Positions 8,402-16,731 of a DNA stretch of 64,000 nucleotides are shown here, one piece after another. The notes under the pieces are model-generated. The model ran no database searches and was not told the DNA's origin. It worked only from the letters and a program-made list of their open reading frames with translations. A program made the position numbers and the translations under genes. The stretch's first letter is position 1; the number at the start of each line of letters is the position of its first letter. The stretch covers positions 434,001-498,000 of the forward strand of contig NZ_CP117522.1 in NCBI RefSeq assembly GCF_031679605.1, given 5' to 3'. Source of the DNA: Streptomyces luomodiensis. GTDB taxonomy: Bacteria; Actinomycetota; Actinomycetes; Streptomycetales; Streptomycetaceae.

Positions 8402-9202
8402 TCAGCCTCGCAGGCCGTAGAAGTGGATCGGTGAGTTCGGCCTGAAGCCGATGCGCGGGTACACGGGGGCCCCGGCGGCGGTCGCGTGCAAGGTGGCGCG
8501 GGTCAGTCCGGTGGCCCGGAAGCCCTCGTACAGTGCCTTGCGCGTGACCGCCTCACCGTAGCCCCTGCGCTGCCACTGTGGGTCCGTGGCGACCAGCAGG
8601 ACGAAGAGGCGGCCCTCTGCTTCGACGGTGGCGGCGCACGCCACCGGAGTGTCGCCCCGCATGCCGAGGCAGGCGTACACCTCGTTCTTCCAGAGTGTGG
8701 ATCCGACGAGTCCGTCGCGGCCCTCCGCCAAGGGGAACCCGTAGCCACGCGAGTTGAGGTCGGCGTAGGCGCGCACCTGCTCGTCGGTTCTCACGCGCAC
8801 GAACCTCAGATCGGGGTGGACCGGTTCGGGGACCGGGAGCACGTCACCGGCCATGCCCGTACCGGAGAAGGCGTGCTGAAGGCCCGCCCGCTCGGCCGCG
8901 GTCCGCAAGGTGGAGCGAGCCTCGTCGTCGAGAAGGTCTTCGAAGAGCCACAGAAAGCCCGGGTGCTTCTTCGAGCGCATGATGTCCGCTGCCCGGCCCA
9001 GACGCTGCCCGAGGAGCTCCGCGTCCGCGCCCACATCGGTCAAGGTGACGCAGTTCCAGAAAGCGAACCGGCAGTCGGCCCAGCGGACGGCGATACCCGG
9101 AAGGTCACGCACATCCGCACCTGGATCGCGGTCGAGCACCATGGCACGCCAGACCACGGCGAGTTGCTCCATCGACTCGACGGACTCCGCGAGATCGGTC
9201 AT
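8402..9202 (-). CDS. GNAT family N-acetyltransferase
   Basis: A 266-residue protein. The C-terminal half carries the GNAT acetyl-CoA motif A (LLVATDPQWQRRGYGEAV), followed by ALYEGFRATG and a final YPRIGFRP strand. The N-terminal about 120 residues may be a second, degenerate GNAT-like half. Start ATG 9202 is chosen for length and context; GTG 9208 is equally possible. It lies just downstream of the P450 on the same strand, 70 bases away. The substrate is unknown. Confidence 0.75.
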   Translation of the reverse strand: MTDLAESVESMEQLAVVWRAMVLDRDPGADVRDLPGIAVRWADCRFAFWNCVTLTDVGADAELLGQRLGRAADIMRSKKHPGFLWLFEDLLDDEARSTLRTAAERAGLQHAFSGTGMAGDVLPVPEPVHPDLRFVRVRTDEQVRAYADLNSRGYGFPLAEGRDGLVGSTLWKNEVYACLGMRGDTPVACAATVEAEGRLFVLLVATDPQWQRRGYGEAVTRKALYEGFRATGLTRATLHATAAGAPVYPRIGFRPNSPIHFYGLRG

Positions 9203-9272
9203 CGTCACCCCACAGCTCGTTGAGGAACCCACCCCGTGCTCACGCAGTATCCCGCTTGGGGCGGCCGTACGG

Positions 9273-10559
9273 TCAGGCGTCCGCCGAGTACCACGAGCCG
9301 TCCTCATCGGGCGTTTTGGGAGCGGGGGTGAACTCGACCGGCAAGGCGGTCAGCCCCCGCATCCAGGGTGAGGGCCGCCAGACGAGGTCCTGCTCGGGCA
9401 CGGCGAGGTCGACGTCGGGGAGCCGGTCCAGGAGGGCCTCGACACCGGCCCTCGCGATGGTCTCGGCGCTCTCGCGGCCGGTCATGGGGCAGCCGTGCAC
9501 ACCGTGGCCGAAGGAGAGGAAGGCGTTGTTCCCCTGGGTGGAGGCGGCCGGGTCGGGGCGTATCTGGGGGTCGGTGTGGGCGGCGGCGAAGCTGAGGACG
9601 AGCAGATCGCCGGCGCGGACCTGCTGCCCGCCGAGGACCGTGTCATGGGTGGGCCAGCGGCCCGCGATGTTCTGGGACGGGGTGTCCTCCCACAGCGCCT
9701 CGTTCATCGCCCATCCGACGCTGTGGCGGCCGCCGGAGAGCAACAGGGCGAACCGCTCATCGGTGAGCATCAGCCGGAGCGTGTTGCCGATCCACTCGGC
9801 CGTCGGCTGGTGGCCCGCCGAGAACATCACCATGAGGTCCTGGACGATCTCCTCCTCGGAACCCGTCGGGGAACAGGCGATGAGCCGGGAGGTGGCGTCC
9901 ACTCCGGGGTGTTCCCGCTTGGCCGCCACCAGTTCCCGGCAGGCGGTGTAGAACGCCGCCTGGGACCGAACGGCGGTCTCGCCCCCGTCCATCATGTCGT
10001 TGATGACGTGCGTGACCTCCTGGGCCTCGCGGTCGGAGAAGCCGAAGAAGTACGCGAGGACCAGCGCCGGAAGAAGCCTGGCGTACTCGGCGATCAGATC
10101 GCCGGAGCCCCGCTCGCAGAAGCCGTCGATCAGCGCGTCGGCGACGCGCTCGGACCGGTCGTGCAGGGCGAAGGGATCGATGCCGAACAGCGCTTCGTTG
10201 ACGGCGTCGGCACGCTTGCGGTGGACCTCACCGACGGTGAAGAGGATGGATTCCTGCTTCTCGCCGATCAGGGGCCGCAGCGGCCAGTCCTCGGGGATAT
10301 GGCTCCACAGGCTCCACAGCGAGGAATCGCGGCTGAACAGCGCGGCGTCTCCGGTCACCTGGAGCAGCTCGCGATAGCCGAGCACCAGCCACGCCGGCAC
10401 ACCGCCGTGGAGCAGCACGGGGGCCACCGACCCGTGTCGCTGCCGTAGCTCCTGGTAGACCTGGGCGGGTTCGGTCTGGAATCGCGGGCCGCCGAGCTCC
10501 ACGGCGTCCACATGGCTGTCCGGGAGGCTCAGGAGGGGAAGCGGCTCGGGCTGGGTCAT
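9273..10559 (-). CDS. Cytochrome P450 with non-canonical ExxR position
   Basis: A 428-residue soluble P450. The heme-ligand loop is FLSFGHGVHGCP with the cysteine intact. The I-helix is MFSAGHQPTAEW (AGxxPT, not AGxxTT). The K-helix site reads NEALWEDTP, so the ExxR arginine is a tryptophan; the later arginine of the meander (AGRWP) is present. Loss of ExxR as ExxxW is known in the Streptomyces CYP157 family, which this resembles. No ferredoxin gene is adjacent. Start ATG 10559. Substrate unknown; the GNAT gene follows on the same strand. Confidence 0.85.
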   Translation of the reverse strand: MTQPEPLPLLSLPDSHVDAVELGGPRFQTEPAQVYQELRQRHGSVAPVLLHGGVPAWLVLGYRELLQVTGDAALFSRDSSLWSLWSHIPEDWPLRPLIGEKQESILFTVGEVHRKRADAVNEALFGIDPFALHDRSERVADALIDGFCERGSGDLIAEYARLLPALVLAYFFGFSDREAQEVTHVINDMMDGGETAVRSQAAFYTACRELVAAKREHPGVDATSRLIACSPTGSEEEIVQDLMVMFSAGHQPTAEWIGNTLRLMLTDERFALLLSGGRHSVGWAMNEALWEDTPSQNIAGRWPTHDTVLGGQQVRAGDLLVLSFAAAHTDPQIRPDPAASTQGNNAFLSFGHGVHGCPMTGRESAETIARAGVEALLDRLPDVDLAVPEQDLVWRPSPWMRGLTALPVEFTPAPKTPDEDGSWYSADA

Positions 10560-10734
10560 CGTTCAGGTCCTCGGCATGCACAGGAGACGGCGGCCAGTGC
10601 CGGCATTCGATCATCCGACTGGGTGGCTCAATATAAGCGCAGTCGGCGGCCGGTGGCACCGCATGGGTCAGCACCGGCTCCCGGCACCGTCCACAAGGCC
10701 GTGATCCGGCCGCGGTTCGGGCCGCCGACCCGCG

Positions 10735-12147
10735 CTACGCCTCCTTCCGCGTACGGCCGCTCGGGGAACTCGGCGTCGCGGGCGTCGCCACTTCGGTGAG
10801 CCGATGGGCACGGTGGTCCCGGCGTGCGGCGGCGCGCGGGTGCCGCGGCTGTGGGAGCCGGAGCCGTTCGCGGAGGGTGGCGGCGGTGTACTCCGTCTGG
10901 AAGAGCCCGCGTGCCTGCAGAATCGGGACCACCAAGCGGGTGAAGTTCTCGAAGTCGACCGCGGTGTCGGCCGGCATGATGGTGAAGCCGTCGGCCGTGC
11001 CCCCGCGGAACCAGCTCTCGAGGTCGTCGGCGACCTGTGTGGCGGAGCCGACCAGGAGCCGATGGCCCGCACCGCCGGCTGAGCGGTGGACGAGTTCCCG
11101 CGGTGTCCGGGGCCGCTCGGCGATCAGGGCGCGCGTCGACGCGTTGAAGCCGGCGGAGAACGCCCCCTCCGCGGGAGCCTCCGGTAGGGCATCGGTGGTG
11201 ATGACGTCGTCGGGGCCGAACCGGCCCGCGGGCAGGCCGAGACTGGTGACGACGGCCGCGACGAGTTTCTCCAGGGGGAGCGTTTCGTACAGCTCCCGCT
11301 CCCGTCGCCGGGCCTCTTCCTCGGTCTCGGACACGAGGACGACCACACCGAGTGAGACCTTGACGTCGTCCGGGTGACGCCCGGCCGCCGTGGCGCGCCG
11401 GCGGATGTCGTCGCGGAAGGCCACCGCCTTCGGCTGGGTCTGCGCCACGGTGAAGACGACATCGGCGAAGTCACCGGCGAGTCTCAGTCCGCCTTCCGAC
11501 CCTCCGGCCTGGACGATCACGGGTCGGCCCTGGGGCCCGGCGGGTACGGGCAACGGTCCGCGCACCGAGAAGAACTCGCCGTGGTGGTCGATGGTTCGGA
11601 TCCGCTTCGGGTCGGCGTATGTGCCGCTCGTCCTGTCGGCGACGACCGCCCCCGGCTCCCAGGCGTCCCACAACCGGGTGACCACGTCGAGGAACTCATG
11701 GGCCCGGCGGTATCGCGTCGGTTTGTCCGGGTGGTCGTCCAGACCGAAGTTCGCCGCGGCGGCGGGGGTTCCGGTGGTCACGATGTTGACCGCGGCGCGT
11801 CCCTTGCTCACATGGTCCAGTGCGTTGAAGCGGCGTGCCAGGTTGTAGGGCGAGTTGTACGCCGTCGAGCTGGTGATGACGAATCCGCGGTGCTCCGTGC
11901 TCCCGGACAGGTGGGCGAGCAGGATCAGCGGGTCGAGTCCGGTGTCCGGTGCGTGCTCGATACCGGCTCCCAGAGCGGGGCCGTCTCCGAGGAAGACAGC
12001 GTCGATCTTGGCGTCCTCGGCGGCTTGCGCGAGTCGCCTGAAGTGGCCGATGTCCAAGTGGGCGAGCGGATCGACGTGCGGCAGTCGCCAGGCCTGCCGG
12101 AAGTGCCAGGGAGTCAGTAGCGAGAGGTTGAGGTGAAAGCCGGTCAC
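10735..12147 (-). CDS. LLM-class flavin-dependent monooxygenase (NtaA/SnaA/DszA type)
   Basis: About 470 residues of the bacterial luciferase-like family using reduced FMN. Characteristic blocks are FHLNLSLLTPWHF, DIGHFRRLAQAAEDAKIDAVFLGD, STAYNSPYNLARRFNALDHVSKGRAAVNIVT split by variable positions, QAGGSEGGLRLAGDFADVVF and the C-terminal DGFTIMP. Such enzymes cleave C-S or C-N bonds (nitrilotriacetate, dibenzothiophene sulfone, sulfones). I chose GTG 12147 for its upstream GGAGGGGAG and because family proteins start near this point; ATG 12198 is the alternative. It forms a module with the truncated DszC-like gene and flavin reductase near 13.4-14.3 kb. Confidence 0.82.
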   Translation of the reverse strand: MTGFHLNLSLLTPWHFRQAWRLPHVDPLAHLDIGHFRRLAQAAEDAKIDAVFLGDGPALGAGIEHAPDTGLDPLILLAHLSGSTEHRGFVITSSTAYNSPYNLARRFNALDHVSKGRAAVNIVTTGTPAAAANFGLDDHPDKPTRYRRAHEFLDVVTRLWDAWEPGAVVADRTSGTYADPKRIRTIDHHGEFFSVRGPLPVPAGPQGRPVIVQAGGSEGGLRLAGDFADVVFTVAQTQPKAVAFRDDIRRRATAAGRHPDDVKVSLGVVVLVSETEEEARRRERELYETLPLEKLVAAVVTSLGLPAGRFGPDDVITTDALPEAPAEGAFSAGFNASTRALIAERPRTPRELVHRSAGGAGHRLLVGSATQVADDLESWFRGGTADGFTIMPADTAVDFENFTRLVVPILQARGLFQTEYTAATLRERLRLPQPRHPRAAARRDHRAHRLTEVATPATPSSPSGRTRKEA

Positions 12148-12306
12148 GGCAGTGGTGCTCCCCTCCGGGGGATCGGCGGTTGGGACACGGTGGCTCACGG
12201 CTTCTGAAGGATTCGGCGCTCGCCCCGGCCGGCCCGAGCCACCGGCAGGAAGGCGAGCCGGAAGGGGCGGCCGTCCGCCACCCCGGCTCCGACCGCCCCG
12301 GTTCGC

Positions 12307-13344
12307 TCAGACACGGAGGCCGGTCCCGTGGACGCCGTGCTGGTCGATGAGTGCGAGTTCCTCATCGGTCAGCGGCGGGAAGTCCAGCGCTTGGGTGTTG
12401 TGGTCCAGCTGCCAGGTCGAACTCGCGCCGATGAGCGCGCTGGTCACCTGCGGCTGCCGCAGCACCCATTGCAGTGCGAGCTGCGCCAGCGACTGTCCGC
12501 GCTGCCGGGCGATCTCATTGAGCGCGGTCGCTCGTTCGCGGTAGGTGTCGTCGATGTCGTCGGCCGACAGGAAGGCGCTGTTCTGGGCTCGGGCGTCCGG
12601 CGGGATCGTGCCGTCGAGGTACTTGTTGGTCAGCAGTCCCTGGGCGAGCGGGCTGTAGACGACGAGGCCGAAGCCGTCTTCCGCGGCGAGCTTGAGAAGT
12701 CCGTTGGTCTCCGGGCGGCGATCGAAGATCGAGTACCTGGGCTGGTGGACCAGCAGCGGTACCCCTGCTCGGCGGAGCAGCTCGGCCGCTTCATGGGCGC
12801 GCTCCGGGGTGTAGTTGGAGATTGCGGCGTACAGCGCCTTCCCGGACCGGACCGCGGTGACCAGCGCGCCGACCGTCTCCTCCAGCGGGGTGGTGAGGTC
12901 GGGGCTGTGGCTGTAGAAGATGTCGACGTAGTCGGTGCCGAGGTCACGCAGGCTGTGGTCGAGCGAGGTCAGCAGCGACTTGCGCGAGCCCCCCTTGTGG
13001 TAGGGGCTCGGGCCGATCGGGTTGCCGGCCTTGGTCGACAGGATCAGCTCATCCCGGTGGGGCGCGAGGTCCTTCCGCAGCACCGTGCCGAAGAACTTCT
13101 CGGCGGAGCGGTGCGGCGGGCCGTAGCGATTGGCGTTGTCGAAGTGGGTGATCCCGAGGTCGAAGGCGTGCAGCACGATCTCGCGCTGGGTCGCGTAGGG
13201 GTGATCGGTCCCGAACTTCTGCCAGAGGCCGAAAGAGAAAGCGGGCAGGTCCAGGCCCGAGTGCCCGGTACGGCGGTACTCCTGCTTGGTGTAGCGATCG
13301 TCCGCCGCGTGGTAGGGGGTCTCGAAGGGGTTGAAGGCCGGCAT
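12307..13344 (-). CDS. Aldo/keto reductase, YghZ/Kv-beta-like
   Basis: A 345-residue NADPH-dependent aldo/keto reductase. Catalytic residues are visible: Asp and Tyr in THFDNANRYG, Lys in LILSTKAG, and His in FYSHSPD. The C-terminal cofactor segment is ALIGASSTWQL. YghZ relatives reduce L-glyceraldehyde 3-phosphate or methylglyoxal. Start ATG 13344. It lies between the LLM monooxygenase and the truncated DszC-like gene, all on one strand, so it may be cotranscribed with either. The true substrate is unknown. Confidence 0.85.
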   Translation of the reverse strand: MPAFNPFETPYHAADDRYTKQEYRRTGHSGLDLPAFSFGLWQKFGTDHPYATQREIVLHAFDLGITHFDNANRYGPPHRSAEKFFGTVLRKDLAPHRDELILSTKAGNPIGPSPYHKGGSRKSLLTSLDHSLRDLGTDYVDIFYSHSPDLTTPLEETVGALVTAVRSGKALYAAISNYTPERAHEAAELLRRAGVPLLVHQPRYSIFDRRPETNGLLKLAAEDGFGLVVYSPLAQGLLTNKYLDGTIPPDARAQNSAFLSADDIDDTYRERATALNEIARQRGQSLAQLALQWVLRQPQVTSALIGASSTWQLDHNTQALDFPPLTDEELALIDQHGVHGTGLRV

Positions 13345-13393
13345 TTCGCGAACGTCGGGGGAGGTGGCGGCGGTTGCGGGCCGGGCGTGGCCG

Positions 13394-13774
13394 TCAGAAG
13401 AGCCCGGTGGTCGGTGGTTCCTCACCGGCGAGGTGGTGGGCGCCGACCACGGCGGCCTTCCAGTCCCGGGGGTTGTGGTTGGCGACGGTCCGGGCGTTGC
13501 GCCAGCGCCGGTCGAAGGCGTACTCCCGGTTGGTCGCGGAGCCTCCGCCCACGTCGAAGAGCAGCTCCGCGGCCTTGAGGGCCGACTCGATGGCGATGTA
13601 CTGCGCCTGGGCGACGGCGACGGCCGCGGTGGCGCCGGCCGTACGTACCTCGGTGTCCGGGGTGTGCCGGACCCGCTCCAGTGTCTCGGCCGCGAGGACG
13701 ACGGAAGCACGGGCGGCGTGCGCGCGAGCCGCTATCCGGCCGACGACATGCCGGACGTACGGGTCGTCGGCGCA
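13394..13774 (-). pseudogene. 5'-truncated acyl-CoA-dehydrogenase-like monooxygenase (SfnB/DszC type)
   Basis: Reading the minus strand in the frame that stops at 13394 gives about 125 residues matching only the C-terminal domain of the family: DDPYVRHVVGRIAARAHAARA, ALKAAELLFDVGGGSA, then RDWKAAVVGAHHLAGEE. The first roughly 270 residues are absent. The frame runs into the start of a flavin reductase gene on the opposite strand at 13774. SfnB/DszC proteins oxygenate sulfur compounds with FMNH2, matching the neighbouring LLM enzyme and flavin reductase. A rearrangement joining two genes head to head best explains the layout. Confidence 0.75.
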
Positions 13775-14286
13775 TGACCGCCCTTCCCGACCTCGCTCCC
13801 ACCGATACCGCGCCGCCCGCGGAGCTGCTGCGCCGCACCCTGCGCCGTCACCCCTCCGGGGTGACCGTGGTGACCGTGCCCGGCCCCGCGGGATTCACGG
13901 CCACCTCCTTCACCTCCGTCTCCCTCGAACCCGCCCTGGTCTCCTTCTATCTGTCAGCCGTCGCCTCGACCGCACCCGCCGTCCGCTCCGCGGAGGTGTT
14001 CGCCGTCCATCTCCTCGGGGCCGACCAGCAGCAGCTGGCCCGCGACTTCGCACGCAGCGGTGTCGACCGCTTCGCCGGCGTCGGCTGGACCCCGGCAGCG
14101 GGCGGTGTGCCCATCCTCACCGATGTGCCCGCCTGGCTGTCCGCCCAGCCCGTCCTGCGCCAGCGGATAGGTGACCACCTGCTGGTCGTCGGCCGTGTGC
14201 TCGATGCCGGAGGCCCGGCCACCGGCGCGCCCCTCGTCCACCACGACGGAGGTTTCGGAACCTTCCACGGCAGCTCGTCCGGCTGA
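13774..14286 (+). CDS. Flavin reductase (FMN-dependent, HpaC/DszD-like)
   Basis: A 170-residue flavin reductase-like FMN-binding domain: RRHPSGVTVVTV, GFTATSFTSVSLEPALVSFY (flavin-binding strand), HLLGADQQQLARDFA, and the closing H-DGGFGTFHG. It would supply reduced FMN to the two-component monooxygenases nearby. Length is normal. There is no ribosome-binding site before ATG 13774 because the upstream sequence is the truncated DszC-like gene. Expression may therefore be impaired or use another start; the frame is open upstream to 13681. Confidence 0.75.
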   Translation: MTALPDLAPTDTAPPAELLRRTLRRHPSGVTVVTVPGPAGFTATSFTSVSLEPALVSFYLSAVASTAPAVRSAEVFAVHLLGADQQQLARDFARSGVDRFAGVGWTPAAGGVPILTDVPAWLSAQPVLRQRIGDHLLVVGRVLDAGGPATGAPLVHHDGGFGTFHGSSSG

Positions 14287-14579
14287 CGGCCGGCGGCGCC
14301 CGCGACACGACGGCCAGTTCCCTGTGTGTACGCGCTTCAGCGTGCCGAACCGGGGTTGGGCGGTGGCCGTATTCGTATGGCGTTGCCCAAGGGATGGTTG
14401 TGATACGGCAAAATTCTCTTTACTGTGCCGCCACAGCACTGGACAGCACAGACCGGGCGCCTCTTCCGACGAGGGGCACCCGGCCTGTCTGGTGCGGAAC
14501 ATGCCGCGCGGCCACGGCTTTCGCAGGCAGACGGCCGCGACGGTGGAAAGCCCACACAACCAGTTCCCCGGAGGGTACC
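14287..14579 (+). promoter_or_regulatory. Upstream region of the PEP-mutase-family gene
   Basis: A 293-base non-coding region with an AT-rich patch near 14400-14422. An inverted repeat CTGTG (14423-14427)/CACAG (14432-14436) is followed by further ACAGCAC repeats, resembling operator half-sites. No small gene seen. A good Shine-Dalgarno (GGAGG, about 14570-14574) precedes the GTG start. Confidence 0.35.
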
Positions 14580-15431
14580 GTGAGCCACCCCAATCGGCTA
14601 CGTCAGGCCATCAGCGCAGGCGGCACCACGCCCCTGATCGGCGTGTTCGACATGTTCTCCGCGTCCGTCGCGGCCCGGCACTACGACGGGATGTTCATTT
14701 CCGGATTCGGCTTCGCCGCGTCCCACTACGGCTTACCCGATATCGGCTTCATCGCCTGGCCGGACATCATCGCCTTCGTCCAGCGCCTGCGTCTGGCCTT
14801 CCCGCGGCAGCACCTGCTCGTGGACATCGACGACGGCTACGTCGATCCGGAGACCGCCTGCCATGTCGTGCGGAGCCTGGAGGCGATCGGCGCTTCCGGC
14901 GTCATCCTGGAGGACCAGAAGCGCCCGCGGCGCTGCGGACACGTGGACGGCAAGCAGGTGTTGCCGTTGGAGGAGTATCTGGAGAAGCTCGACATGGTTC
15001 TGTCCTCGCGCCGGGATCTCGTCGTGGTCGCCCGCACCGACGCGACCGAGGAGGACGAGATCCTGCGTCGTGCCAAGGCGTTGGCCGCGACCGACGCCGA
15101 CGTCGTGCTCGTGGACGGGGTGCGCAGCGTCGACTGGATCCACAAGGTACGGCGTGTCATCGGTGACAAGCCCCTGCTGTTCAACCAGATCGCCGGCGGC
15201 AAGTCGCCCCGGCTGTCGTTGAGCGAGTTGTCGGCGCTGGGCGTCGATGTCGCCATCTACAGCACTCCCTGCCTGTTCGCGGCGCAGACCGCCATCGACC
15301 GGGCGCTGACCGAGCTGCGGGAGGCCGACGGCCGCCTCCCGCAGACCGGTCCGGACACCGTCGGTGTCGCCGAGTGCCTGGCACTGCTGGAGAAGAACAT
15401 CAGCCGCCACCACGAGCACGTCCCGGCCTGA
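14580..15431 (+). CDS. PEP mutase / isocitrate lyase superfamily enzyme
   Basis: A 283-residue TIM-barrel enzyme. Key sites: LIGVFDMFSA (N-terminal phosphate/carboxylate site), DIDDGYVD (metal-binding aspartates), and ILEDQKRPRRCGHVDGK, which keeps the catalytic cysteine of the KRCGH loop typical of lyases. Others are VVARTDA and LFNQIAGGKSP. The cysteine favours a C-C lyase (2-methylisocitrate or dimethylmalate lyase-like, or oxaloacetate hydrolase) over phosphonate mutase. GTG start with GGAGGG upstream. A BASS-type transporter follows 130 bases downstream and may move the substrate. Confidence 0.82.
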   Translation: MSHPNRLRQAISAGGTTPLIGVFDMFSASVAARHYDGMFISGFGFAASHYGLPDIGFIAWPDIIAFVQRLRLAFPRQHLLVDIDDGYVDPETACHVVRSLEAIGASGVILEDQKRPRRCGHVDGKQVLPLEEYLEKLDMVLSSRRDLVVVARTDATEEDEILRRAKALAATDADVVLVDGVRSVDWIHKVRRVIGDKPLLFNQIAGGKSPRLSLSELSALGVDVAIYSTPCLFAAQTAIDRALTELREADGRLPQTGPDTVGVAECLALLEKNISRHHEHVPA

Positions 15432-15561
15432 CATCCGGGGCCGACGGGGGATCGCGGCCGCCCGCGACACGGGCCGCAGGCGGTCCCCCGGCCTTCCCGC
15501 GCCCGGTTCGCCCGGTACCGGCCGGGCGCGGGTTCCACGCCATCGGACAAGGCAGGAGCGC

Positions 15562-16629
15562 ATGTCCCGGATCCTCACCCGCGCCGCGCGCGGTCTGGCG
15601 CGCCGCGTCGACTGGTACATCGTCGCGCTGTTCGGCGCCATCGGCGTCGCCACCCTCGCCCCGGCCGAGCGACAGGCGGCGGAGGTCGTCTCCTGGCTGA
15701 CCCAGGTGGCGATCGGACTGCTGTTCTTCCTCTACGGAGCCAGGCTCTCCCCGTCGGCCGCGCTCGAGGGCGTTCGGCACTGGCGGTTGCACCTGCCCGT
15801 GCTGGCGCTGACGTTCGCCGCCTTCCCGCTGGTCGGGCTGGCCATCGCGCTGCTGCCGGACCGGATGCTCGGTGCCGAGCTCACCGCCGGTGTGCTCTTC
15901 CTGGCCGTGCTGCCGTCCACCGTGCAGTCCTCCATCGCCTTCACCTCCATGGCACGTGGCAACGTGGCCGCGGCCCTGTGCTCGGCGTCGTTCTCCACGG
16001 TGCTGGGTGTCGTCCTCACCCCGGTGCTGGCGGTCCTGCTGATCCGGCGCACCGAGGGCGGTGGCATCCCGATCGGGTTCGGCCAACTCGGCGACATCGC
16101 CGTGCAGTTGCTGCTGCCGTTTCTCGCGGGGCAAGTGGTGCGGCGCTGGATTTCCGACTGGCTCGGCCGGTACCGCGGTGTGATCGGCGTCTGTGACCGC
16201 GGTTCGATTCTGCTGGTGGTCTACTCGGCGTTCAGCCGGGGCATGACCACCGGCATCTGGCAGCGGGTGTCGCCGGCCCGGCTGGTGCTGCTCGGCGCGT
16301 TGTGCGTGCTGCTGCTGTGTGTCGCGCTGCTCCTGGCCGACCGTTCCGCGCGGATGCTGCGCCTGCCTCGCGAGGACCGGGTGACCGCGGTGTTCTGCGG
16401 CGCCACCAAGAGCCTGGCCAGCGGGCTGCCGATGGCCTCCGTGCTGTTTCCGGCGAGCCGGGTCGCCATGACCGTGCTGCCCTTGATGCTGTACCACACC
16501 CTCCAGCTCGTGGTCTGTGCCTGGCTGGCCCGCCGCTGGCCGACCACTTTGCACAGCGCGACGACGAAGCCGCCTCCCCGCACTCCCGCCCCGGCCACCG
16601 GCCGCCGCTCCGACTCCCCGGCCGGCTGA
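15562..16629 (+). CDS. Bile acid:sodium symporter (BASS/YfeH) family transporter
   Basis: A 355-residue inner-membrane protein with about 9-10 hydrophobic helices. Family blocks are LTQVAIGLLFFLYGARLS, LPSTVQSSIAFTSMARGN (the conserved crossover segment with Na+-site polar residues) and CGATKSLASGLPMASVLFP (second crossover). Start ATG 15562 has GGCAGGAG upstream. YfeH-type members move organic anions; pairing with the upstream lyase suggests a carboxylic acid (inference). A strong terminator follows at 16680. Confidence 0.85.
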   Translation: MSRILTRAARGLARRVDWYIVALFGAIGVATLAPAERQAAEVVSWLTQVAIGLLFFLYGARLSPSAALEGVRHWRLHLPVLALTFAAFPLVGLAIALLPDRMLGAELTAGVLFLAVLPSTVQSSIAFTSMARGNVAAALCSASFSTVLGVVLTPVLAVLLIRRTEGGGIPIGFGQLGDIAVQLLLPFLAGQVVRRWISDWLGRYRGVIGVCDRGSILLVVYSAFSRGMTTGIWQRVSPARLVLLGALCVLLLCVALLLADRSARMLRLPREDRVTAVFCGATKSLASGLPMASVLFPASRVAMTVLPLMLYHTLQLVVCAWLARRWPTTLHSATTKPPPRTPAPATGRRSDSPAG

Positions 16630-16679
16630 CTCCCGGGCTCGCTCTCCCGACAGCTGAACGCTGCAGCTCTTGCGGGGCC

Positions 16680-16715
16680 GGCCGGGCAGCGGTTCGTACG
16701 GACCGCTGCCCGGCC
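16680..16715. terminator. Bidirectional terminator
   Basis: Perfect 14-bp stem, GGCCGGGCAGCGGT (16680-16693) with its complement at 16702-16715 and an 8-base loop. It lies between the convergent BASS transporter (+) and Gfo/Idh/MocA gene (-). Confidence 0.8.
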
Positions 16716-16731
16716 GCCGGTCGCCGTCGGG

